From NCBI RefSeq assembly GCF_001514195.1, contig NZ_KQ948734.1, positions 154,462 to 218,461 on the forward strand: DNA of 64,000 bases, read 5' to 3'. The DNA comes from Streptomyces griseorubiginosus. Lineage in GTDB: Bacteria > Actinomycetota > Actinomycetes > Streptomycetales > Streptomycetaceae. The translations under genes were made by a program, and so were the position numbers. The first letter of the stretch is position 1, and each line of letters begins with the position of its first letter. Below, piece after piece: positions 17,707-26,992 of this stretch. The notes beneath the pieces were generated by a model. The model was not told the origin of the DNA, searched no databases, and was given only the letters and a program-made list of their open reading frames with translations.

Positions 17707-18717
17707 GTGACCGTCGTCGGGCCGTTCGGGCTGAGCGTGCGGGACCAGGCTCTGGAAGCCGATGTCCAGGCCGGAATGACGGCTGTCGAGGAGGGACTGC
17801 TCGAAGCCACCAAGAGCGAGGTCCCCTTCATCACGGAGGCCGCCCAGCACCTGGTGCGCGCGGGCGGAAAGCGGTTCCGGCCGCTCCTCGTGATGCTCGC
17901 CGCCCAGTTCGGCGACCCGTACGCACCCGGCGTGGTGCCGTCCGCCGTGGTGGTGGAGCTGACGCACCTCGCCACGCTGTACCACGACGACGTGATGGAC
18001 GAGGCCGCGGTGCGCCGCGGCGTGGACAGCGCCAACACCCGCTGGGGCAACTCGGTGGCCGTGCTGACCGGCGACTTCCTGTTCGCCCGGGCCTCGCACA
18101 TCCTGGCCGACCTCGGCCCCGAGGCGGTCCGGGTGCAGGCCGAGGCGTTCGAACGCCTGGTCACCGGCCAGATCCTGGAGACCGCGGGGCCCATGGACGG
18201 CCGTGACCCGGTCGAGCACTACCTCGACGTGCTCGGCGGCAAGACCGGCTCGCTGGTCGCGGTCTCGTGCCGCTTCGGCGCGATGATGTCCGGCGCCGAC
18301 GAGCGGGTCGTCGACGTCCTGACCCAGTACGGCGAGCGCCTCGGCGTCGCCTTCCAGCTCGCCGACGACGTCCTGGACATCGCCTCCGACTCCCACGAGT
18401 CCGGCAAGACCCCGGGCACCGACCTGCGCGAGGGCATCCCCACCATGCCGGTGCTGCGGCTGCGCGAGCGGGCCGCCCGCCTCGGGCTCGCCGAGGACAT
18501 CGCCCTGTGCGAGCTCCTGGATTCCGACCTCACCGACGACGCCCGGCACGCCGAGGCGCTGGCCGCGCTGCGCGCCCACCCCGCCCTCGAACAGGCCCGC
18601 CGGGACACCGTGCAGTACGCCCAGGACGCGCGCGCGGCCCTGGCCCCGCTGCGGGAGTGCGACGCGAAGGCGGCCCTGATGGAGCTGTGCGACGCGGTGG
18701 TCCACCGCGCCGGCTGA
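17707..18717 (+). CDS. Long-chain polyprenyl diphosphate synthase
   Basis: A 336-residue trans-prenyltransferase that condenses isopentenyl diphosphate onto an allylic diphosphate to give the long side chain of menaquinone. Both Asp-rich motifs are intact: FARM D94-D95-V96-M97-D98 and SARM D220-D221-V222-L223-D224; GGKRFRPLL near residue 53 is also standard. The small residues before FARM favour a long chain (heptaprenyl to nonaprenyl class), but exact length cannot be read. GTG 17707 follows AGGAGA. A quinone side-chain enzyme a short way from a nuo operon fits respiratory metabolism. Confidence 0.92.
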   Translation: MTVVGPFGLSVRDQALEADVQAGMTAVEEGLLEATKSEVPFITEAAQHLVRAGGKRFRPLLVMLAAQFGDPYAPGVVPSAVVVELTHLATLYHDDVMDEAAVRRGVDSANTRWGNSVAVLTGDFLFARASHILADLGPEAVRVQAEAFERLVTGQILETAGPMDGRDPVEHYLDVLGGKTGSLVAVSCRFGAMMSGADERVVDVLTQYGERLGVAFQLADDVLDIASDSHESGKTPGTDLREGIPTMPVLRLRERAARLGLAEDIALCELLDSDLTDDARHAEALAALRAHPALEQARRDTVQYAQDARAALAPLRECDAKAALMELCDAVVHRAG

Positions 18718-18733
18718 CCGTGCCCGGAACGGG

Positions 18734-18760
18734 CGCCCCCTACGGGTTCCGTAGGGGGCG
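18734..18760 (+). terminator. Intrinsic terminator after the polyprenyl synthase gene
   Basis: CGCCCCCTACGG and CCGTAGGGGGCG form a perfect 12-bp stem with a 3-base loop, 16 bp after the stop codon. There is no T run. Confidence 0.85.
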
Positions 18761-18947
18761 TTCGCCCGTCGTGTCATACCCCAGGTGTACGCGGAGTTGG
18801 CTCCGTGGTCTGACGCATGTTCATGGCCGATTTGGTCAGATGGACACCACGGAAAACACCACTCCTCACCGATTCGGGTGAGAATGGCGGCTACGGGTGG
18901 ACGTACGGGAGTTGACAGCCGCCGCCGACGACGGAGGTAAGGCACAC

Positions 18948-20198
18948 ATGGCACCGAACGCATCCGACGACAGCGCTACCGCCGCGGACGCCGAGGAACT
19001 GCGCGCGGCGCGCCGGCGCAAGGCCGCGCGCTACGTCGTCCCGGCCACGGTGGTGGGAGTCGCGGCGGCGACCATCGGGCTCGTCCCGGCGCTCGCCGAC
19101 TCCGGCGACCCCGACCTGCCGAAGATCAGCGCACAGGAACTCGTCGAGAAGATCGCCGCGTCGGACGTCCAGCAGCTGTCCGGCACCGTGAAGATCACCA
19201 CCGATCTCGGCCTGCCGGACCTCGGCGGCCTGGCGAACTCGCTGGGCTCCGCCGCCGGCCCCTCGGGCTCGGGCGACGGCTCCTCCGCCGACCCCTCGGC
19301 CAAGCTCACCGAGCTCGCCTCCGGCACCCACACCCTGCGCGTCGCGGCCGACGGCGAGAACAAGCAGAAGGTCTCGCTGCTCGAGGACGCGGCCGAGTAC
19401 AGCCTCATCCACAACGGCAAGGACGTCTGGGGCTACGACAGCAAGTCCAACTCGGTCTTCCACACCACCGCCTCCGAGCGGGACGGGAAGCAGAAGGACG
19501 ACGAGCTCCCGGCCACCCCCAAGGACCTCGCCGAGGACGCCCTCAAGGCCGCCGACAAGACCACCTCGATCACCGTCGAGGGCACCGCCCAGGTCGCGGG
19601 CCGGGACGCCTACCGCCTGGTCATCAAGCCCAAGGACGAAAACACGACGGTCGGTCAGATCACCGTCGCGGTCGACGCGAAGACCGGCCTGCCCCTGAAG
19701 TTCACCCTCACCCCGGCGAGCGGCGGAGCGGCCGTCGTGGACGCCGGATTCACCCAGGTCAGCTTCGCCAGGCCGGCCGCCTCCACCTTCGACTTCACCC
19801 CGCCCAAGGGCGCGAAGGTCGAGGAGGGGGACGCGGGGGACGCGTCGAAGGCGCCCGGACACGCGGAGGACTTCGGCAAGGAGCAGCGCAAGCACCTGGA
19901 CAAGGGTTCCGCCGAGCTCGGCAAGAACGGCCCCGAGGGCCTGAACGTCATCGGGGACGGCTGGGACTCCATCGCCACCTTCGACACCGGCGGCAAGGGC
20001 GTCCCGTCCGGCTCCGAGGTCGGCGGTGACGCGGGCAGCTTCCTGGACTCGCTCGGCGACAAGGTCTCCGGCAAGTTCGGCCAGGGCACCGTCTTCAAGA
20101 CCCGCCTGATCAACGCCCTGATCACCGACGACGGCAAGGTCTACGTCGGCGCGGTCACCAAGGACGCCCTGGTGAAGGCGGCCGACGCGGGGAAGTAG
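18948..20198 (+). CDS. Membrane-anchored LolA/RseB-like protein
   Basis: A 416-residue protein. A short acidic then Arg-rich cytosolic tail precedes a single membrane segment (YVVPATVVGVAAATIGLVPALA), followed by an outer domain of about 350 residues. That domain resembles the LolA/RseB fold: SAQELVEKIAASDVQQLSGTVKIT near the start, then HTLRVAADG and AGRDAYRLVIKP. Such proteins act as lipid/lipoprotein sensors or carriers. ATG 18948 is chosen because GGAGGTAAG lies 7 bases before it. The following genes encode an ABC-2 exporter 31 bp downstream, so the three probably form one operon. Confidence 0.82.
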   Translation: MAPNASDDSATAADAEELRAARRRKAARYVVPATVVGVAAATIGLVPALADSGDPDLPKISAQELVEKIAASDVQQLSGTVKITTDLGLPDLGGLANSLGSAAGPSGSGDGSSADPSAKLTELASGTHTLRVAADGENKQKVSLLEDAAEYSLIHNGKDVWGYDSKSNSVFHTTASERDGKQKDDELPATPKDLAEDALKAADKTTSITVEGTAQVAGRDAYRLVIKPKDENTTVGQITVAVDAKTGLPLKFTLTPASGGAAVVDAGFTQVSFARPAASTFDFTPPKGAKVEEGDAGDASKAPGHAEDFGKEQRKHLDKGSAELGKNGPEGLNVIGDGWDSIATFDTGGKGVPSGSEVGGDAGSFLDSLGDKVSGKFGQGTVFKTRLINALITDDGKVYVGAVTKDALVKAADAGK

Positions 20199-20229
20199 TC
20201 CCCAGGAGCACGACGAATCGAGGAAGCCG

Positions 20230-21228
20230 ATGGGCGAACCGTCCGCCACGGAACCGGATCCGGAGGGGCCGGACGACAGCGCTCCGCAGGGCGCCGGTGA
20301 GGACGTCATCGTCACCCGCGCCCTCACCAAGCGCTACCGCGGCGGACAACTCGCCGTGGACGGTCTCGACCTGACCGTCCCGGCGGGCAGCGTCTTCGGC
20401 TTCCTCGGCCCCAACGGCTCCGGCAAGACCACCACCATCCGCATGCTGATGGGCCTCATCGAACCGACCTCCGGCTCGGCCCGGGTCCTCGGCGGCCCCA
20501 TGCCGCGCGCCTCCCGGACCGTGCTGCCCCACGTGGGCGCCCTCATCGAGGGCCCGGCCCTCTACGGCTTCCTCTCCGGCCGCGACAACCTCGTCCGCTA
20601 CGACGCCGCCGACCCCACCGCCGACCCGTGCACCCGGCCCACCCGGGTGGCGGCCGCACTGGACCGGGTGGGCCTCGCCGCCGCAGCGGGCAAGAAGGCG
20701 AAGGCGTACTCGCTGGGCATGAAACAGCGCCTGGGCCTGGCGGCGGCCCTGCTCCAACCCCGACGCCTCCTGGTCCTGGACGAACCGACCAACGGCCTCG
20801 ACCCCCAGGGCATGCGCGAGATCCGCTCCCTCGTCAGGGAACTGGCCTCCGACGGCACGACGGTCTTCCTCTCCTCCCACCTCCTCGACGAGATCGAACA
20901 GGTCTGCACCCACGTGGCCGTGATGGCCCAGGGCCGCCTGATCACCCAGGGCCCGGTGGGGGAGCTGGCGGCGGGGGCGAGGGGGAGACTGGTGGTGACG
21001 ACTCCGGACCCGGCGGAGGCGGCACGGGTGCTGAAGGAACAGGGCGTAGGCGATGTGGTCCTGGAGGAGGACCGCGTGACAGCCGAACCCCCGGACCGCG
21101 AACTGGCCGACATCAACGCCGCGTTGGTGAAGGCGGAGGTAAGGGTGCGAGGCTTCGCCCTGGAACGCGCATCCCTGGAGGACGCCTTCGTGGCCCTGAC
21201 GGGGGAGGGCTTCGATGTCGCAGGCTGA
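20230..21228 (+). CDS. ABC-2 type exporter, ATP-binding protein
   Basis: A 332-residue ATPase subunit. Walker A is GPNGSGKTT, the signature is LGMKQRLGLA in place of LSGGQ, and Walker B is LLVLDEPTNGLDPQG, followed by an H-loop (SSHLLDE). The C-terminal extension of about 100 residues is usual in the drug/lipid exporter (DrrA/NatA-like) group. It pairs with the permease that overlaps its end, and the gene upstream encodes an outer-domain LolA-like protein. Substrate unknown; a role in lipid or lipoprotein handling is only an inference from the neighbour. Confidence 0.93.
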   Translation: MGEPSATEPDPEGPDDSAPQGAGEDVIVTRALTKRYRGGQLAVDGLDLTVPAGSVFGFLGPNGSGKTTTIRMLMGLIEPTSGSARVLGGPMPRASRTVLPHVGALIEGPALYGFLSGRDNLVRYDAADPTADPCTRPTRVAAALDRVGLAAAAGKKAKAYSLGMKQRLGLAAALLQPRRLLVLDEPTNGLDPQGMREIRSLVRELASDGTTVFLSSHLLDEIEQVCTHVAVMAQGRLITQGPVGELAAGARGRLVVTTPDPAEAARVLKEQGVGDVVLEEDRVTAEPPDRELADINAALVKAEVRVRGFALERASLEDAFVALTGEGFDVAG

Positions 21229-22126
21229 GGAGATCACCCCCAAGGGGCGCGGGGAACTGCGCGACCAGCCCCCACCGGCCGTCAGCCGCCGTACAACCTT
21301 CTACGGCACCCTCTTCCGCAACGAACTCCGCACCACCTTCCGCCGCTGGCGCACCCTCGCCCTCCTGGCGGTACTCGCAGCGGTCCCCATCCTCGTAGGC
21401 ATCGCGGTAAAGATCGAGACCGGAGGCGACGACCCGTCAGGCCCCAGTGGCAACGGCCCCGCCTTCATCTCCCAGATCACCAACAACGGCCTGTTCCTGG
21501 TCTTCACCGCCCTCGCCGCGACCCTCCCCTTCTTCCTCCCCATGGCCATCGGCGTCATCGCGGGCGACGCGATCGCGGGCGAGGCCAACGCCGGCACCCT
21601 CCGCTACCTCCTGGTCGCCCCGGCGGGCCGCACCCGCCTGCTGCTGACCAAGTACGCGACGGTGATGACGTTCTGCCTGGTCGCCACCCTCGTGGTGGCG
21701 GTCTCGGCGCTGGCGACGGGCGCCCTCCTCTTCCCGCTGGGTGACCTCACCACGATCTCCGGCACCCGAATCACCTTCGCGGAGGGCCTCGGAAGGGCCC
21801 TGCTGATCGCCCTGGTGGTGGCCGCGTCACTGGTCGGCGTTGCGGCCCTGGGCCTGTTCGTCTCGACGCTCACGAACAGCGGCATCGCGGCGATGGCCAC
21901 GACCGTCGGCCTGCTGATCACGGTCCAGATCCTCGACCAGATCCCCCAGCTCCACGCCCTCCAGCCGTACTTCTTCTCCCACTACTGGCTGTCCTTCGCC
22001 GACCTCATGCGGGAACCGGTCTACTGGGACGACCTGGTGAGGAACCTGGGCCTCCAGGCGCTGTACGCGGCGGTGTTCGGCTCGGCCGCGTGGGCGAGGT
22101 TCACGGCGAAGGACATCACGGCGTGA
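21215..22126 (+). CDS. ABC-2 type exporter, permease protein
   Basis: A 303-residue integral membrane protein with about six membrane segments after a hydrophilic N-terminus: ALLAVLAAVPILVGIAV, the LPFFLPMAIGVIAGDAIAGEA region typical of ABC-2 permeases, TVMTFCLVATLVVAVSALA and further helices. ATG 21215 lies inside the end of the ATPase gene (14-bp overlap) with GGGGGAGGG just before it, so the two are coupled. It ends 11 bp inside the convergent reductase gene. Confidence 0.9.
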   Translation: MSQAEEITPKGRGELRDQPPPAVSRRTTFYGTLFRNELRTTFRRWRTLALLAVLAAVPILVGIAVKIETGGDDPSGPSGNGPAFISQITNNGLFLVFTALAATLPFFLPMAIGVIAGDAIAGEANAGTLRYLLVAPAGRTRLLLTKYATVMTFCLVATLVVAVSALATGALLFPLGDLTTISGTRITFAEGLGRALLIALVVAASLVGVAALGLFVSTLTNSGIAAMATTVGLLITVQILDQIPQLHALQPYFFSHYWLSFADLMREPVYWDDLVRNLGLQALYAAVFGSAAWARFTAKDITA

Positions 22127-22706
22127 GCTGCTCGTAGGAGTACCGCGCGAGCGGGGCCTCCTGCTCGAAGAACGTCTTCGCGCGGGTGAGGGCCTCGGTG
22201 TCCTTCAGGACGTCACCGGGCTTGCTGCCGTTGCCGAGCAGCACCCCTCCGAAGCGCATCCCCAGGTACGCGGCCGAGTTGTTCAGGGTGCCGACCAGCG
22301 GATCGGCGACCTCGAACTCCTCGTGGGCCAGTGCGGTGACACCCCACAGCGTGCGCCCCGCCATGGTCGCCTTGAAGTCGACCCCCGGGGTGCGCAGCCA
22401 GCCCGACCAGTGGTCGAGGTAGCGCTTGACGTGCGCGGAGACGGAGTACCAGTACAGCGGGGAGGCGATCACGATGTCGGTCGCCGCGAGCGTCGCGTCG
22501 AAGAGCAGTGCCGTGTGGCCGATCGTCGGACGCGCGTGGTCCGTGTCGTGCCGGAGGTCCTCGAAGTCGGGCAGCGGATGCGTGGCGAGGTCGATCCACT
22601 GCTGCTCGACGTCCGGGGGCAGTTGCTCGGCGGCCCGGCGGGCCAGCAGCTCGGTGTTGCCCTCGCTGCGGCTGCTGCCGAGCACGAACAGGAAGCGGCG
22701 CGTCAT
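22116..22706 (-). CDS. NAD(P)H-dependent flavin oxidoreductase, flavodoxin-like fold
   Basis: A 196-residue member of the FMN-dependent NAD(P)H reductase/quinone reductase family. The N-terminal FMN phosphate loop is LGSSRSEGNTELLARRAAE, and the isoalloxazine contact is ASPLYWYSVSAHVKRYLDHW. Such enzymes reduce quinones or azo compounds by two-electron transfer in the cytosol. It is encoded alone with a strong promoter carrying a palindrome. Its 3' end overlaps the convergent permease gene by 11 bp. Confidence 0.88.
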   Translation of the reverse strand: MTRRFLFVLGSSRSEGNTELLARRAAEQLPPDVEQQWIDLATHPLPDFEDLRHDTDHARPTIGHTALLFDATLAATDIVIASPLYWYSVSAHVKRYLDHWSGWLRTPGVDFKATMAGRTLWGVTALAHEEFEVADPLVGTLNNSAAYLGMRFGGVLLGNGSKPGDVLKDTEALTRAKTFFEQEAPLARYSYEQLTP

Positions 22707-22750
22707 GAAGATCTCCCGGATGGGCGGCGTACGAAAGTAATCGCACGTGC

Positions 22751-22778
22751 ATTATATGCGTGCGCATAGAGATGTCCA
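22751..22778 (-). promoter_or_regulatory. Strong promoter with an overlapping palindrome for the flavin reductase gene
   Basis: On the minus strand, TGGACA (22778-22773) and a perfect TATAAT (22756-22751) are 16 bp apart. Expected transcript start is near 22744, about 38 nt before the ATG. An imperfect dyad (GCACGTGCAT / ATGCGTGCGC, about 22743-22765) covers the -10 box, so a repressor, probably redox- or quinone-responsive, may act here. Confidence 0.7.
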
Positions 22779-22838
22779 GGGTGAGTCACGACGGGGCGGG
22801 TGGCGAGGGGACGTGAGGGGAGGTGAGGGCCGAGGTCG

Positions 22839-23339
22839 TCAGGGCGCGGCGGACCGGACGAGCCGGACCAGGGCCTCGGTGCCGCGGGGCGGCTTGCCGT
22901 TCAGGTCGCCGAGACGCCAGTCGGACACCCAGGGCACCCGGTACACGTCGACCGCAGACTCGATCTCCTTGATCCGGCCGGCGAGAGGGCGGGGGAGGCG
23001 TCCGGGGGCGTCCGCGACGAGCACGACGGCGTCGAGGTCGAAGCCCGGCGGATGCTCTCCGTGCCGGAAGCCCTCCAGGGCGCGGTGCGCGGCGAGCAGG
23101 CCGGCGGCGTGGGTCCGGGCGACGAGCAGCACGGAGGTCGGGGCGCCGGGGCCCGGCCAGGCCCGACCGCTGTCGTGACCGCCGTAGACGGTGGCCAGGG
23201 TGGAGACACCGGCGCCACCATGGGTACCGACCCACGCGAACCGCCTCCCGGCCGGGGTCACCGGTCCGCGGATCCAGATCTCCGGTCCCTGGTGCTGCAC
23301 GTTCTCCGCCTCTCGCCGTACTCCGGTGCGCATGCCCAC
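22839..23339 (-). CDS. Uncharacterised protein with a degenerate MinD/ParA-like P-loop
   Basis: A 166-residue protein with a segment FAWVGTHGGAGVSTLATVYGG that resembles the deviant Walker A of ParA/MinD ATPases, but the signature and catalytic lysines are replaced (GGAGVST). The remainder has LLVARTHAAGLLAAHRALEGF, DAVVLVADAPGRLPRPLAGRIKEIE and VYRVPWVSDWRLG, as in a Rossmann-like NTPase core. It is probably related to the DUF6668 group. GTG 23339 or ATG 23333 could start it. Divergent from a TPR protein, 122 bp away, so the pair may be linked. Loss of Lys suggests nucleotide binding without hydrolysis, or none. Confidence 0.65.
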   Translation of the reverse strand: MGMRTGVRREAENVQHQGPEIWIRGPVTPAGRRFAWVGTHGGAGVSTLATVYGGHDSGRAWPGPGAPTSVLLVARTHAAGLLAAHRALEGFRHGEHPPGFDLDAVVLVADAPGRLPRPLAGRIKEIESAVDVYRVPWVSDWRLGDLNGKPPRGTEALVRLVRSAAP

Positions 23340-23461
23340 GCCCCGACCCTGTCATCCCGCCCGCCACCGGCTCCTGGAACAGGCCTGTGACATCACGGTG
23401 ACGTGAGAACCGGGGGCGAGCGGAGAGACTCGACAGTACGTGCACGACCGTGAGGGATGAG

Positions 23462-25195
23462 ATGTCTCGACTCAGCCGCGACAAGAAGCGGGACCAGCAG
23501 TGGGGGGCTACCCCGATCGACGTCCGCGTCCCGCTGACGGGCGAGTGCGCGACGGTGGCCGGAAGGACGGTCACCGCACCGCCGGGCGAGGAACTCCACC
23601 AGGCCGTCCTGACCCACCTCCACCACCTCGCCCTCTCCACGGGGCACCCCGTCCACGCCACGGTCCACGATGCCCGCATCGGCTACGTGGTCCCCCTGGA
23701 GATCACCACGGACGGCTCCAGCCGCTTCACCGCGGAGCCGATCCGCATGCCCCGCCCCGAGGAACCGGCCCCCGAAACGCCGAGGCCCTTCGAGGCACCG
23801 TCCGGCCCGATCCTCCTCCCGACGACACCCCACCCCGAACCGCGACCGGCCTCCGCCGCACCTGGCCGGCATGACGGTGGGGCCGAGGACGCGGGTTCAC
23901 CTGCGCCGCACGACCGTGTGTCCGGGGATGCCGCCGCGTCCGCTTCGTACGTCCCCGTGGCCGAGCCTTCCGCTGCGCCCGCGGCGTACGACCGCGAGCC
24001 CGAGCCTTCCGCCGCGCCCGCGCCGTACGACCGTGTGTCCGGGGATGCCGGTGTGCCCGCTTCGTTCGCCCCCGTGGCCGAGCCACCCGCCGCACCCGCC
24101 GCGTACGACCGCGCGCCCGAGCCCTCCACGGCACCCGCCCCGCCCGATCAGCCCGTGCGGCAGTTCGACGAGCCCGGGCGGGAGTCCGACGTCACCTTCC
24201 GGATGCGGAAGCTCTCCGTGCCCCAGCCGTCGGACGCCGAACCGGACCCCACCCAAGCCCTGCGCCACGTCCAGGACACGCGGCCGCCCAGCGCGGCGGA
24301 CGCCTCGGATTCCGCCCCGCTTCCAGACCAGTCCTCGCCCTCCGGCCGGCCCTCTCCGCTCCAGGCCCCGGCCCCGGCCCCCGGCACCGCCGTACCCCCC
24401 ACCGGCGCGTTCGGTCCGCCCCCCGTCATGGACGCCCGTCCCGCATCCGCCGCCGAGCCCCTCGCCTCCCCCCGCTCCGCCTACACGCCGACGCCTTTTC
24501 CCTCGACGACCCCGACCCCTACCCCGACCCCACCCCCCACCGACACACGACCCACCCCCCTCCCCCCGACCGACCTCACCGCCACCCCCCTCCCCTCAGC
24601 CGGCTCCACCCCCCGTCCCGCCCCCCTCCTCACCCCCGTCCCTCTTCTCGACGACCCCGACCCCCAGCCGGCCCCTGTGCGGGGGTTCGATGCGGTGGCT
24701 GAGGCCGTGATGGGGGAGGGGCTGGTCGTCGAGGACACGGCGGTGCTCGGGGAGCCCGTGGAGCGGATCAGCGCGGCCGTGCGGGAGGGGCGGACGGAGG
24801 TCGCCGCGGAGTTGGCCCAGGACGTGGTCGCCGAAGCGTCGCAGACCCTCGGCGAAGAGCATCCCGATGTGCTGCGGGTGCGTGAACTCGCCGCGTACAT
24901 CGCCTACTTGGGCGGCGAACCGGAACAGGCCGCGGTGATCTCCCTCGACCTCGCCGGCATCCAGCACCGCGCCGGAGACGCCGAGTCGGCCTACGGCAAC
25001 GTGCAGAGCGCGGTCACCGCGTGGAAGGCCGTACGGGATCCCTCCCGCGGCCTGGCCCTCGGCAGTGACCTGCTCGCCCTGTGGACGGAGATGGCCGCCG
25101 GGGAAGGCCCGGCGGCCGGTGAACCGGACAGGCTGGAGTCGGCCCGCTCCCGCATGCTCCGCCTCGCGGAACGCGCCCGGAAAGCCGACTCCTAG
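23462..25195 (+). CDS. Proline-rich protein with a C-terminal TPR domain
   Basis: A 577-residue protein with no assigned function. The N-terminal domain of about 100 residues (TPIDVRVPLTGECATVAGRTVTAPPGEELHQAV) looks folded. A disordered Pro/Ala/Ser/Thr stretch (about 100-400) follows, containing a 39-residue repeat (start near 23911 and 24028 in DNA) and long Pro-Thr runs. The C-terminal 170 residues are helical and TPR-like (RISAAVREGRTEVAAELAQDVV, HPDVLRVRELAAYIAYLGGEPEQAAVIS). ATG 23462 is chosen over GTG 23450 because GAGGGA lies before it. No signal peptide. It is divergent from the P-loop-like gene; a scaffold role is an inference. Confidence 0.7.
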   Translation: MSRLSRDKKRDQQWGATPIDVRVPLTGECATVAGRTVTAPPGEELHQAVLTHLHHLALSTGHPVHATVHDARIGYVVPLEITTDGSSRFTAEPIRMPRPEEPAPETPRPFEAPSGPILLPTTPHPEPRPASAAPGRHDGGAEDAGSPAPHDRVSGDAAASASYVPVAEPSAAPAAYDREPEPSAAPAPYDRVSGDAGVPASFAPVAEPPAAPAAYDRAPEPSTAPAPPDQPVRQFDEPGRESDVTFRMRKLSVPQPSDAEPDPTQALRHVQDTRPPSAADASDSAPLPDQSSPSGRPSPLQAPAPAPGTAVPPTGAFGPPPVMDARPASAAEPLASPRSAYTPTPFPSTTPTPTPTPPPTDTRPTPLPPTDLTATPLPSAGSTPRPAPLLTPVPLLDDPDPQPAPVRGFDAVAEAVMGEGLVVEDTAVLGEPVERISAAVREGRTEVAAELAQDVVAEASQTLGEEHPDVLRVRELAAYIAYLGGEPEQAAVISLDLAGIQHRAGDAESAYGNVQSAVTAWKAVRDPSRGLALGSDLLALWTEMAAGEGPAAGEPDRLESARSRMLRLAERARKADS

Positions 25196-25230
25196 ACCCG
25201 CACGGAACCAGGAGGCCCCGTTACGTCCCG

Positions 25231-26337
<1,107 letters not shown>

Positions 26338-26360
26338 TCAGTGGACGCGACCACGGCCCG

Positions 26361-26432
26361 CGACGCGACCGCGACCCGCGACGCGACCGCGACCCGCGAC
26401 GGGACCGCGACCCGCGACGGGACCGCCCCCAA
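26361..26432. repeat. 18-bp tandem repeat, four copies
   Basis: Unit CGACGCGACCGCGACCCG at 26361, 26379, 26397 (one change) and 26415 (diverging at its end). Related GCGACCGCGACC runs continue to about 26503, up to the end of the VOC gene. It lies between the VOC stop and the aminopeptidase promoter region; nothing else is seen in 26182-26501. Confidence 0.85.
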
Positions 26433-26501
26433 CCGGGACAGCCACCCGCGACCGCGACCGCGACCGCCACCCGCGACCGCGTCCAGCGACCGCGACCGCG
26501 C

Positions 26502-26954
26502 TCAGTGGACGCAGAACTCGTTCCCCTCCGGGTCCTGCATGACGACCCACGCCCCCGAGGGCCCGCTCACCTCGTTCAGCACGCTCGCCCCGAGCCCCGT
26601 CAGCCGCTCCACCTCGGCCGCCCGTCTGCCCTCCCCGGGATGCAGGTCGAGATGGAGCCGGTTCTTCACGGTCTTCCGCTCCGGCACCCGCTGGAAGAGC
26701 AGCCGCCGCCCCAGACCGGTTCCGCTGTCCTTGTCGTACGGGTCGTCCGGATGCCGTACGGCGACCAGGTCCCGGAAGGCCAGCCGGGCGTGGTACTCCA
26801 CGGTGGCCTCGCGCGGCAGGGCACCGAGCTCCAGCAGCCGCTGGATCAGGGCGTCGTTGTCCTCGCTCTCGTAGTGCAGTGCGGCCGCCCAGAAGTCGGC
26901 CTGGGCATGCGGGTCCTCGGCGTCGATCACGACTTTCCAGTGCACGGGTGTCAT
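26502..26954 (-). CDS. VOC-family (glyoxalase/dioxygenase fold) protein
   Basis: A 150-residue protein made of two VOC beta-alpha-beta modules: HWKVVIDAEDPHAQADFWAAALHYE at the start and KNRLHLDLHPGEGRRAAEVERLTGLGA, ending WVVMQDPEGNEFCVH. This end is diagnostic of the glyoxalase-like/bleomycin-resistance group. The insert between modules (RLAFRDLVAVRHPDDPYDKDSG) is unusual for the family. ATG 26954 is chosen; the longer open frame upstream is antisense-like sequence within rarD. Substrate unknown. Confidence 0.85.
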   Translation of the reverse strand: MTPVHWKVVIDAEDPHAQADFWAAALHYESEDNDALIQRLLELGALPREATVEYHARLAFRDLVAVRHPDDPYDKDSGTGLGRRLLFQRVPERKTVKNRLHLDLHPGEGRRAAEVERLTGLGASVLNEVSGPSGAWVVMQDPEGNEFCVH

Positions 26955-26992
26955 ACCGTCACTTATAGCGGCGCCCACTGACACCGCCCCCG

